Assembly: GCA_965371445.1 (NCBI GenBank)
Contig: CBDUYN010000056.1
Coordinates: 1-52,313 of the forward strand
Direction of reading: 5' to 3'
From: DASWIG01 sp965371445
GTDB taxonomy: Bacteria > Acidobacteriota > Thermoanaerobaculia > Multivoradales > J023
DNA length: 52,313 nt
Under the pieces are notes generated by a model. That model saw nothing but the letters and a program-made list of their open reading frames with translations. It ran no database searches and was not told the origin of the DNA. Both the position numbers and the translations under genes were made by a program. Shown piece after piece: positions 8,398 to 15,749 of this stretch; position 1 is the first letter of the stretch; the number at the start of each line of letters is the position of its first letter.

Positions 8398-9162
8398 CTA
8401 GGACCCCGGTGCCGTGCCCAGCAGCCGGTCGGCGGCCTCAAGGATCTCGCGGGAACGCGGTCGGACGCGGTAGTTCTCCGCGACGCGCTTCCACACGAGC
8501 CGTCCGGCGGAATCGAGCAGAAAGCTGGCGCTCTGGGCGATGTCGGCGCCGTCGATGCGGCCCCCGCCGTGGCGGACACCGAAGAGATCGATGAGCTGTG
8601 CGTCGCGATCGGAGACGAATTCGAGCTCGGCACCTGCGGAATCACGCATACGGGCGAGGTCGTCGGGTCCGTCGACGCTCAGGGCGACGATGCGGATCCC
8701 GCGCTTTTGGAATTCGGCGAGCGAACCCTGGAGCTCGACCAGCTCCATGCGGCAATAAGGTCACCAGAAGCCGCGGTAGAAGACGTAGAGCGTTGCACGC
8801 TCGCCTTCACGGAAGACCTGGACCGGCTCGCCGCTGTGAGAAGCGAGGGTCAGTCCCTCCAGCTGCTCCGCGAAGCTTGTTTCGACAGCCGCCGAAGCGT
8901 CGCCGCTGTAGGTCGAATAGTCGAGGGTGTACCAGACGAAGAGGCCGGTGAGGCCGAGGGTCACGACAAGGGCCGCCGCGGCGATCAAGCGTCGTTTTCC
9001 AACCTGTCTGACCATCAGGAAGGCGAGGAAGCCGCAGGCTACCAGGCACCCCAGGTAATGGGGGATCGGCCACCGCTGGTAGACGGCCATGCGCGTCGCG
9101 AAGCCGAAGTACGAAAAGATCGACAGGAAGGCAAGCAAGACACCGGCAAGCTCTTTCATCAA
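8398..9162 (-). CDS. Membrane-anchored peroxiredoxin-like selenoprotein (TGA = Sec134)
   Basis: A continuous 254-residue reading frame interrupted only by TGA at 8763-8761. Residues 1-133 hold three or four membrane segments (LAGVLLAFLSIFSYFGFA, GCLVACGFLAFLMV, IAAAALVVTLGLTGLFVWY), then an extracytoplasmic AhpC/TSA-type redoxin domain that reads VFYRGFW-TGA-PYCRMELVELQ. Cys homologues of this fold have R-G-x-W-C-P-x-C, so TGA falls exactly on the active-site Cys, giving U134-P-Y-C137. Position 17 after the T of TGA begins tggagct-ggtcg-agctcca (8747-8729), a 7-bp stem with a GGUC loop as in bacterial SECIS elements. Start ATG 9162 follows aggaggactttg. A nonsense pseudogene is the alternative, but the precise codon, the intact downstream frame and the hairpin argue for a selenoprotein. 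Likely role: thiol or peroxide reduction at the membrane. Confidence 0.82.
8729..8747 (-). promoter_or_regulatory. Candidate bacterial SECIS hairpin
   Basis: On the coding strand tggagct pairs with agctcca around the loop ggtcg, starting 16 nt after the first base of the TGA codon. Bacterial SECIS elements sit in the coding region directly behind UGA, with an apical loop carrying a GU that SelB contacts; E. coli fdhF has a GGUC loop at nearly the same distance. Confidence 0.75.
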
Positions 9163-9180
9163 AGTCCTCCTACGGTTGTT

Positions 9181-9252
9181 TCAGACGAGCTCCGGATCGG
9201 AGACGATCTCGACGAGGCTCGGTCCGTCGTGCGCCAGGCCGCGAGCGAGTGG
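9181..9252 (-). pseudogene. C-terminal remnant of a possible ThDP-dependent enzyme
   Basis: Minus-strand codons ending at the TGA 9183-9181 read GLAHDGPSLVEIVSDPEL then V-stop. This resembles the C-terminal strand of thiamine-diphosphate enzymes such as acetolactate synthase or pyruvate oxidase, where a GPALVEVVxDP motif closes the protein. No start or preceding domain is present, because the segment abuts the end of the SpoIIE-type phosphatase gene. I infer a decayed or deleted gene; chance coding is possible. Confidence 0.35.
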
Positions 9253-9253
9253 G

Positions 9254-11371
9254 TCAGGGTGAGGGGTTCCCGACATCCTCCGCCCGCGCCTCTTCCTCGT
9301 CCGAGGAGCCCTCTTCCCCCTCCGCGGCGAAGTCGATGATCAAGACCGTCAGGTCGTCGTCGAGGGGCCGTCCGCCGGTGTGGCGCTCGAGCTCGGCGAG
9401 GAGCGCGGCCATCAGCTCTTCCGAGCCCAAACCGGCGTTGCCTTCAAAGAACGTCCGCAACCGCTCATAGCCGAACGGCTCGTCGTCCTCGTCGACGGCT
9501 TCGACGAGGCCGTCGGAATAGAAGATTAGCCGGTTTCCCGGCTCGATCTCCAGCCGCTCCGACGGCGGCTTGCCGCGCCACGGAAAGCCCACGGGCAGAG
9601 CCGGCAGCAGCACCTCGCGGACGTCGCCGCCGGCGAGGAGCACGGGCGGATGGGCGGCGTTCGTGATCTCGACGACTCCGGCGTCGGTGTCGATGTCGGC
9701 GATCGTCAACGTGACCATGCGGTGCTCGCGCGGCTGCTCGAGCATGAAGCGGTTGAGCCGTTCGAGCAGCTCCGCCCCGCGGTGTCCTTCGTGGATCAGC
9801 GTCGCCACGGCCGACTTGACCATGGCCATCAGGAGCCCGGTCGAGAGCCCGTGCCCGGCGACGTCGCCGACGGCGACGATCAGGCGTCCCTTCTCCAGCG
9901 GAAAGAGGTCGAAGTAGTCGCCGCCTACCTCGGCGGCCGGCTGGAAGTAGGCACGAACCGAAAGCAAACCGTGGCGCAGGAGGCGTGCGGGCAGGAGGCT
10001 CTGCTGGATCTCGCGCGCCAGCTCGAGCTCGCCCTTGAGCCGCTCTTTCTCCGCCACCTCCTCGAGCATGCCCTCGACCGACGCCGTCATGCGGTTGAAG
10101 GTGACCGCGAGGTCGCCCAGCTGGTCGCGGCGCCGTACCGGAATGCGGTATTCGAGCTGGCCCGCCTGGACCTCGCGGGCACCGCGGCTCAACCGTGCCG
10201 CCGCGCGGGTGATGGAGAAAATCTGAAGGAGAGCCAGACAGACGACAACGAGGTAGGCGAAAAGGATCATCACCGAGATGCCGAGAAAAACGCCCCAGAT
10301 CTCGTTGCCCAGCTCGTAAGGCGAGCGGAAGAGGTCGCCCATGGCCTCGCGGGGCGAGGTTCGAAGCACGGTGCCGAGGGAGGCGTCGATGAGGGTCCCG
10401 CCGTCGCGCCAGCGGCGCAGCTCCGGGCTGACGTGGATGAACACCACCCAACGGTTTCGCCAGAGGTCCTGGAGGAAGCCCTCGGGACGCTCCTCCATCG
10501 CGGCGGCTTCTTCTCCCGGCTCGTCGACGGACGGCTCTTGGGCCTCGTCCCCGTCGTCGGAATCGACGCCACCATGGATCGAGATGTTTCCGTCGCCGAC
10601 CGTGACGTCCTCGTCGAGAAAGCCGACCGCGTACCAAAGGGAGTCGTTCAGGACGCGGGCCGTCCCGGCGTCGGTCGGCAGGAAGACCGCCGCGAGGTAA
10701 GCTCCGCGGCGTACGACGGCTCCCCAGCCGAGCTCGTCGGGGAAGGAGTAGGCGCCGTACTCTGTAACGTCGCTTTCCCGCCCGGGCAGCGCGAGCTCCT
10801 TTTCGCCCGGGCTCCGGTGGACCTTTTCGCCCCGCGCGAAGATCCAGGTGACGCGTTCGCCGAGACCGGCGAGGTCCTGGCGCAGACGCGGTCCGCCTTC
10901 GAGGACCGCGACGGCGGCGCTCGTGCCGCCGGCCTCGGCCGCGGCGACGCTCTCCTCGGCCAGGTGGACGAGCTCCTCCTCGACCCGCGTCGCCACACCG
11001 CCGAAATCCTCCGCCGTGTACTGGCCGAGCAAGACGTAGGCACCGAGGCCGAGGAGCAGCAGGATCATCGGGAACGGCAGGACGCCGATCAGCACGTAGG
11101 AGACGAAGAGCCGTACACCGATGCGGTAGGTGATCTTGAGCCACAGCCAAACCATCAGGTATGGCACCGTCGGCACGCACCAGAGGACGAAAAAGACGGT
11201 GCAGACGACGCCGAGACAATCCGTCGGGAGAGCGTTGAAGAGCACCGTCGCGAGTAGCAGCAGGAGTCCCGCGCCCCACCAGGCCTTCCACCACCACGGC
11301 AGACGGCGGAGGCGCTCGCCGAGGGGCGGTGTCGGCTCGGGGGCGAGGACGTTCTCGGAGGTGGCGGTCAT
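9254..11371 (-). CDS. Membrane sensor with HAMP and SpoIIE/PP2C phosphatase domain
   Basis: A 705-residue RsbU-like regulator. Residues about 28-115 have several hydrophobic helices, followed by an extracytoplasmic segment of ~240 residues, a membrane helix (about 355-385, IWGVFLGISVMILFAYLVVV), a HAMP linker (AAARLSRGAREVQAGQ, GDLAVTFNRM), a short coiled coil (ELELAREIQQSLLPARL) and the SpoIIE phosphatase domain. Metal-binding Asp motifs are seen in GGDYFDLF, VAVGDVAGHGLSTGLLMAM and DDDLTVLII. Such proteins dephosphorylate anti-sigma-factor antagonists (STAS proteins) in partner-switching pathways; no STAS or RsbW-like partner is in the window. The ATG at 11371 has a poor ribosome binding site. 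The C-terminus is acidic. Confidence 0.88.
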   Translation of the reverse strand: MTATSENVLAPEPTPPLGERLRRLPWWWKAWWGAGLLLLLATVLFNALPTDCLGVVCTVFFVLWCVPTVPYLMVWLWLKITYRIGVRLFVSYVLIGVLPFPMILLLLGLGAYVLLGQYTAEDFGGVATRVEEELVHLAEESVAAAEAGGTSAAVAVLEGGPRLRQDLAGLGERVTWIFARGEKVHRSPGEKELALPGRESDVTEYGAYSFPDELGWGAVVRRGAYLAAVFLPTDAGTARVLNDSLWYAVGFLDEDVTVGDGNISIHGGVDSDDGDEAQEPSVDEPGEEAAAMEERPEGFLQDLWRNRWVVFIHVSPELRRWRDGGTLIDASLGTVLRTSPREAMGDLFRSPYELGNEIWGVFLGISVMILFAYLVVVCLALLQIFSITRAAARLSRGAREVQAGQLEYRIPVRRRDQLGDLAVTFNRMTASVEGMLEEVAEKERLKGELELAREIQQSLLPARLLRHGLLSVRAYFQPAAEVGGDYFDLFPLEKGRLIVAVGDVAGHGLSTGLLMAMVKSAVATLIHEGHRGAELLERLNRFMLEQPREHRMVTLTIADIDTDAGVVEITNAAHPPVLLAGGDVREVLLPALPVGFPWRGKPPSERLEIEPGNRLIFYSDGLVEAVDEDDEPFGYERLRTFFEGNAGLGSEELMAALLAELERHTGGRPLDDDLTVLIIDFAAEGEEGSSDEEEARAEDVGNPSP

Positions 11372-11490
11372 GTTGCGGAGTACTATAACCGACGATGTCC
11401 GCTCCTGACACGTCGAGCCGTAATCCCGCTTGACGGTTTAGGAAGCCGGCGAGGAATCGCGTAGAGTCGGGCCGCTTTGGGAAACAGACG

Positions 11491-11692
11491 ATGAAGAGCC
11501 CACAAGAAGCGATCCTCCTCCTCGAAGACGGCACCCTCTTCCGCGGCCGGGCCGCGGTCGGCGGCATGGCGGTTGGCGAGGTGGTTTTCAACACGGCCAT
11601 GACCGGCTACCATGCGCGGCGTGCTCTCCTCCGAGACCGGCGACCTGGAGGCACTGCGCGCCAAGATCGAGGAGTGTCCGCCCATGGTCGGA
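11491..11692 (+). pseudogene. carA: Internally deleted carA remnant
   Basis: The gene starts as a normal carbamoyl-phosphate synthase small subunit: ATG 11491, EAILLLEDGTLFRGRAAVGG, then VVFNTAMTGY. After the TGY at about 11610 the next recognisable carA segment is in another frame (from 11612: MRGVLSSETGDLEALRAKI, then EECPPMVG), which in intact CarA lies roughly 90 residues later. The amidotransferase domain is absent. So this is a carA 5' end joined to a middle piece by a frame-changing deletion and then joined at about 11690 to an unrelated coding fragment. Either genuine decay or a local assembly error would explain it. Confidence 0.7.
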
Positions 11693-11870
11693 CTCCCGCT
11701 CGCCGACGAAGATCTTCTTCGGCGGCGGGTGAGGCTTCAACAACCTCTTCAGGTCTGAAGAGGAAGCCATAGCCTGGGTCGCCGACAAGCCCCAACTCCA
11801 AGGACGTCCGATCTACAGGGTCCAGGAGCTCCTCGACAAGCTTCGGAGCGGCGAAATCAAAATCTTCTGA
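11690..11870 (+). pseudogene. MerB-like fragment with in-frame TGA (candidate Sec)
   Basis: The frame reads SPTKIFFGGG-TGA-GFNNLFRSEEEAIAWVADKP and continues to a normal TGA stop at 11870. The part after the TGA resembles the C-terminal region of organomercurial lyase MerB (in E. coli MerB, FCCHVHFFAS, then W, G and VSVHEAF), with the TGA aligned to the Cys pair. A perfect 8-bp hairpin with loop GGTC begins 14 nt after the first base of the TGA. No start codon or N-terminal half is present: the fragment is fused out of frame to carA pieces. I infer the 3' half of a Sec-containing MerB-like gene. The family assignment is tentative; the TGA-hairpin geometry is directly visible. Confidence 0.5.
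11744..11763 (+). promoter_or_regulatory. Candidate bacterial SECIS hairpin (perfect stem, GGTC loop)
   Basis: cctcttca pairs perfectly with tgaagagg around the tetraloop ggtc. Counting the T of TGA (11730) as 1, the loop is at 23-26; in E. coli fdhF the GGUC loop is at 22-25. This is the best SECIS-like structure in the window. Confidence 0.7.
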
Positions 11871-12115
11871 GCCCGTTTCCGGGAGCCGCGGCCAAGGACC
11901 CGGCGGAATCGGCCCTCGCTGGCGGCGGGGCTCCGAGCCGCGCCCGCGCCCTGGGGCTGGCGCTACCGCATTCCGGCCGGGATTGTGCCGACCGGTGACC
12001 TCGCCTAGAATAGGCAGTCCAGATCACCCAATGCCTTCGCAACTCGCGCAGCGCAGGTCGCCGTGACCGGCCCTGTCGGGAGGTTGTGACTCGCAGCCCA
12101 TCCAGGAGGTCCACG
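11871..12115. other. Spacer upstream of the PHP-type hydrolase
   Basis: 245 bp without a credible gene. It holds a good promoter (11983-12011) and the ribosome binding site aggaggt of the next gene. Confidence 0.6.
11983..12011 (+). promoter_or_regulatory. Sigma-70-like promoter
   Basis: TTGTGC, a 17-bp spacer, then TAGAAT. It would start transcription near 12018, leaving a leader of about 100 nt before the ATG at 12116. Confidence 0.55.
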
Positions 12116-13603
12116 ATGTCGCGCCACATTCTCGTCTTCGTCCTTGCAGCGTCCCTCGCCTTGCTTTTCCCGTGTCTCGCCTCAGCGGATCCCGACGGCG
12201 AGCGTGAGTTCGACGGCAAGGTCGTCCTGTTCGGCAACCTTCACGCCCACTCCGCCCTGTCGGACGACGTCCGCGTCCCGCGCGGTGAGGACTGGAGCCC
12301 CAAGCGGGCCTTCACCTACGCTCACGAGCACGGTATCGACTTCCTCGCCCTTTCCGATCACCAGAAGGCCGTTGACTCGCCTGGAAATCGCCTCGCCTTG
12401 AAACCGGCCGAATACCGCAACCGGCTCGCCGGCGCCGCGAAAGACTTTAGAGAAGCCAACCCCGGATTCGTCGCCATCCCGGCCCTGGAGTGGGGCAACG
12501 CGGGGACGGGGAACCACATCAACATCATCGCCCCGGACCTCCTTCCTCCCGACTCGATCCAAGACGCGGACTACGACGACCTGATCGCGTGGGCGAGAGA
12601 GCATGCGCAGTTCCTCCAGCTCAACCATCCCAACAGCTGGAAGGGGAAGAGCAACCGCAACAAGGAGGTGGGCAACTACGGCGAGATGCTCTACGACTCG
12701 ACTGCGGCTTTCGTCGCTGCCGCGGACCCGATCGTGAAGACGGTCTCGATCATCACCACGGTGCGCGGTGGACACATCACGGGTAAAGACAAACACAGTG
12801 AAGACAACGTCCACCGCGAGATGCAGTGGGAGAAGTACTATCGCGGCTTCCTGAACATGGGCTTTCACATCTCGCCGTCGGCCAACCAGGACACCCACTG
12901 GCGCAACTGGGGCACGGTAACCGCCGCCCGCACCGCGGTGTGGGCCGACAGCGCGACGTTCGAGGACGTGATGAAGGCGTTTCAGGCCAACCGGGTCTAC
13001 GCCTCCGAGGACGACGAGCTCGCAGTCGTCTTCCAGGTCGCTTCCGGTGAGCAGGTCGCCTGGATGGGTGACGAAGTGGCTCTTGGCTCCGAGGAGGAGG
13101 AAGTCGAAGTCCGGGTGCGGGCCTGGCAGGCGAGACGCGCCGGCGGCGACGACCAGGAGGAGGGTCCCTACACCGTCACCCTGATCGTCGACGACGACGG
13201 GGTCGGCGGCCAGCTGGCGTCGGAGCTCGATACCGTCGAGAACGTCGCCGCGGGCGAGACCGTAACGATCCCTTTCTTCGCCAGCCCCGGCCAGTACCTC
13301 TACGTCCAGGTGACGGAGGAGAACGGCAGCGACAACCTGGACGGCGAAGGGGTCGATGAGGTGGTCAACGGTACCGACGAGCTCGGGGCCGACGGCAAGC
13401 GGGACGACGCGAACGACTCCGCGTGGACCACACCGGTCTGGTTCGTCGAAGCGTCCGCCGGGGACATCTTCGTGTGGTCCAAGAGCTCGAACCTCTATCA
13501 CGACGCCGACTGCTGGGTAGTGGGACGCATCGGCCAGAGCAACCGGCGGGAAGGCCCGGCGCCGGACGGCAAGACGAAGCACGACTGCCGTCCGCCACGC
13601 TGA
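12116..13603 (+). CDS. Secreted PHP-type metallohydrolase (CehA/McbA-like)
   Basis: A 495-residue protein starting at an ATG 4 nt after aggaggt, with a signal peptide (HILVFVLAASLALLFP, cleaved near ASA-DP). The PHP metal-binding start is clear: VLFGNLHAHSALSDD (HxH plus Asp), then YAHEHGIDFLALSDH, IPALEWG and a later QDTHWRNWG. PHP-fold enzymes hydrolyse phosphoesters or esters using several metals; the CehA/McbA subgroup includes carbaryl hydrolase, but the substrate here is unknown. The C-terminal ~180 residues are acidic and beta-rich and end in a basic tail with two Cys. It is a single-gene unit with its own promoter. An upstream in-frame ATG at 12086 lacks a ribosome binding site. Confidence 0.82.
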   Translation: MSRHILVFVLAASLALLFPCLASADPDGEREFDGKVVLFGNLHAHSALSDDVRVPRGEDWSPKRAFTYAHEHGIDFLALSDHQKAVDSPGNRLALKPAEYRNRLAGAAKDFREANPGFVAIPALEWGNAGTGNHINIIAPDLLPPDSIQDADYDDLIAWAREHAQFLQLNHPNSWKGKSNRNKEVGNYGEMLYDSTAAFVAAADPIVKTVSIITTVRGGHITGKDKHSEDNVHREMQWEKYYRGFLNMGFHISPSANQDTHWRNWGTVTAARTAVWADSATFEDVMKAFQANRVYASEDDELAVVFQVASGEQVAWMGDEVALGSEEEEVEVRVRAWQARRAGGDDQEEGPYTVTLIVDDDGVGGQLASELDTVENVAAGETVTIPFFASPGQYLYVQVTEENGSDNLDGEGVDEVVNGTDELGADGKRDDANDSAWTTPVWFVEASAGDIFVWSKSSNLYHDADCWVVGRIGQSNRREGPAPDGKTKHDCRPPR

Positions 13604-13650
13604 TCCGGACAGGCTCCTGGCTAGTGGACGTGTCCGCGCTTTGGAGATCG

Positions 13651-13815
13651 TCAATCGCCGGAACCGGCCGCGCTGCGATAGCGTTCGAGGGTCGCCTTCA
13701 AATCCTGGACGGCGGCCTCGGAAATGCCGGGGACGGCGACGGCCTTTTCTTGCCACGCCACCGTTGCCCTGGGCGAACGCGACCCGGGCCACCCGGGCGA
13801 GGGCGGACTCCGGGG
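13651..13815 (-). pseudogene. Possible frameshifted gene remnant
   Basis: Two adjacent coding-like minus-strand pieces lie in different frames: TPESALARVARVAFAQGNGG, and then KAVAVPGISEAAVQDLKATL plus about ten residues to a TGA at 13653-13651. Joining them needs one frame change near 13750. No start codon or family is evident; it follows directly behind the autotransporter gene. It could be a decayed small gene or chance. Confidence 0.28.
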
Positions 13816-13839
13816 TTCTCCTAGAGAATGGAAGGGCTC

Positions 13840-15564
13840 CTAAAACTCGAACCGGACACCAAAATCGATCGAGTTGTAGTCGACCTGGGCGATGCCGAAG
13901 GCCTTCTCGTAGTAGAGGAAGATCTGGTTGCCACCCTTGAACACCGCCGAGAAGCCGGCTCCGACGTTGAAATGGTCGGCGTCCAGAGGGTCGGTGAAGA
14001 CAGTGATCGGCTTGCGGTTGGGGTCGTTGAGCAGAAAGGTCGTGATCTCCCTCGCTTCGTCCTCGAACTGGCGCTCCCACTCGAGGCGCAGGTGCGGGAT
14101 GAATACACCCCAGCCGGTGCTGACGGTGTAGGACAGGTTCTGGCCCAGCACCCCGGTCCGCGACTCGATGTCCTGCTGGGCGACGTGTAACCCCAGTCCG
14201 AAGCCGGGGCGGCCTGCGATCATCTGCTCGTCGTAGGCGTCGATCGTGAGGTCCGTGTAGGAGCCCTGAGCGTAGATCTGCCAGATGAGACCTCCGCGTA
14301 CGACGTCGTAGCCCAACGACAGCGACAGCGACAACAGATCGCCCTCGGTGTCGCCCTGGGCGACCTGATCGATCGCCTCGGCGTCGCCAAGGGTGTATTG
14401 AACCCGGGTCGCCGAATCGTAGTCGTTGGTGCCGTAAGAGATGATGGCATCGACGAAGAAGCTGTCACTGAAGTTGTGGCTGCCGTAGAGGGAGAGCGAG
14501 TACCCCTCGATCTCGAGCTCGCCGCCGTCGTCGGCGAATTCCGAATCGCTGCCGGAGTAGCCCAGGGCGACGCCGAGAAACGTCTTGTCGCTGAGGCCGA
14601 AGTCGATGCCGGCGGTGAGGCTCTGGGAATCGAAGTCATAGCCGGTCTCGTTGTCGCCCGCCCGCGCTTCACGGTCCCCGAAGGCCACGTTGCCGTTGAC
14701 AAAAAGGCCGATGCGGCGCCCCCCGAGATCGCCGGCGTCGCCGCTCGGCGGATAGGCCAGGACGTCTTGCTGGCGCAAACCCCGGGTCAAGAGCTCGATC
14801 GGCAGCGTCGTTGCGTTGTAGCTCACGGCCAGGCCGTGCAGGCTGCCGGCCCCCCCGATGCCACCGCTGCGCAGCGCCGAGAGGCGCGACTCGATGTTGT
14901 CGCGCTGGCCGATGGCCGTCTCGGTCGAGTTGCGCAGCGTCACGGCGGCCTCCTCGCGGCCCACCCAACGGTAGGCCGCCTTGAGCTGCTCCGAGTCAGG
15001 CGTCGACACCATGACGGAGCAACGCACCAGAAGATCGCTCTCGGCCGCCGTCAAGTTACCGCCCAATCCGACCAAGGCGGGACACGCATCGTCGATCGCG
15101 GCCGCGACCTGGAGCTCGTTGGGGCTCAGAGACGCGTTGTTCGCCAGCTTGTTCACCAAGGTGAATTGCACCGTGAGCAAGCTGCCCGTGTCGGTCGCGA
15201 CCTGCGCGGTGACGATGTGGGGCACCGGCAGGATCATCGTCACGACGTTTTGCGTCTCGCCGTTCTGGCCGGTCACGGTCCGGGTTTCAAGAAACGTCAC
15301 CGGGCTGCCGCCCAACGTCGAGGGCGAGGCCGACCAGGTCACCGTCTCGCCGCCGAGCGGCTCACCCTCCGGACCGCTCAGCCGAACGACGACGGGAGCC
15401 GAGGGCTGACTGGGCTCGGTGAGCTGGTTGTCGCCACTGACAATCTCGAGCCGGCTGCCGTCCGGCACCCGCAGTGTCAGCTCCGGCCCGTACCCGGCTG
15501 CAAGGGGAGTTGTTCCTGCCAGAACGAGGACGAATACACATGTGACGAAAGTCTGCCGCTGCAT
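13840..15564 (-). CDS. Autotransporter-type outer-membrane protein
   Basis: A 574-residue protein. The ATG at 15564 follows ccaaggag and opens a signal peptide (TFVTCVFVLVLAGTTPLAAG). Residues about 25-145 form a bacterial Ig-like domain (VVVRLSGPEGEPLGGETVTW). A Cys-containing helical segment follows (DDACPALVGLGGNLTAAESD, then LLVRCSVM), as in a known group of autotransporters, and residues ~290-574 form a beta-barrel with alternating strands, ending in DFGVRFEF with the terminal Phe expected for outer-membrane insertion. The passenger is short and has no protease or adhesin signature, so an adhesive or structural surface role is only a guess. It is monocistronic, with convergent genes on the left. 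Confidence 0.83.
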   Translation of the reverse strand: MQRQTFVTCVFVLVLAGTTPLAAGYGPELTLRVPDGSRLEIVSGDNQLTEPSQPSAPVVVRLSGPEGEPLGGETVTWSASPSTLGGSPVTFLETRTVTGQNGETQNVVTMILPVPHIVTAQVATDTGSLLTVQFTLVNKLANNASLSPNELQVAAAIDDACPALVGLGGNLTAAESDLLVRCSVMVSTPDSEQLKAAYRWVGREEAAVTLRNSTETAIGQRDNIESRLSALRSGGIGGAGSLHGLAVSYNATTLPIELLTRGLRQQDVLAYPPSGDAGDLGGRRIGLFVNGNVAFGDREARAGDNETGYDFDSQSLTAGIDFGLSDKTFLGVALGYSGSDSEFADDGGELEIEGYSLSLYGSHNFSDSFFVDAIISYGTNDYDSATRVQYTLGDAEAIDQVAQGDTEGDLLSLSLSLGYDVVRGGLIWQIYAQGSYTDLTIDAYDEQMIAGRPGFGLGLHVAQQDIESRTGVLGQNLSYTVSTGWGVFIPHLRLEWERQFEDEAREITTFLLNDPNRKPITVFTDPLDADHFNVGAGFSAVFKGGNQIFLYYEKAFGIAQVDYNSIDFGVRFEF

Positions 15565-15657
15565 CGTGTCTGCTCCTTGGGTGAGCTCGCAAAGCTCCAT
15601 AGTTGTTGGTCATACCCCGCCGTAGTCTACACCACGCCTGGCAGGCGGGACCTGGAA

Positions 15658-15686
15658 TTGGCAGGCTACACCAGGTGTGCTAGATT
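15658..15686 (+). promoter_or_regulatory. Near-consensus promoter without a clear gene
   Basis: TTGGCA, a 17-bp spacer, then TAGATT on the plus strand. The predicted start (about 15692) coincides with an ATG opening a 27-codon frame (MPPPAAPAPRGRPR...) that ends at 15775, convergent with and overlapping the 3' end of the YiiX-like gene. It may be a leaderless micro-ORF, an antisense transcript or the promoter of a lost gene. Confidence 0.4.
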
Positions 15687-15749
15687 CCTCCATGCCGCCG
15701 CCAGCCGCTCCCGCGCCCCGGGGACGTCCCCGCACGACACCGGTGAAGC

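Noticed and set aside
6756..8645. Longer start for the thioredoxin-like gene at 8645
   Set aside because: The extra 131 residues are an antisense shadow of the redoxin gene; the ATG at 8252 has a ribosome binding site and a signal peptide.
11730..11732. The TGA in the MerB-like fragment as an ordinary stop of a chance frame
   Set aside because: Coding character continues in the same frame for 45 codons and a perfect GGTC-loop hairpin follows at SECIS distance, so I reported it as a finding instead.
12182..14080. 632-codon minus-strand frame across the PHP hydrolase gene
   Set aside because: Antisense shadow without motifs; the plus-strand gene has a promoter, ribosome binding site, signal peptide and HxH metal motif.
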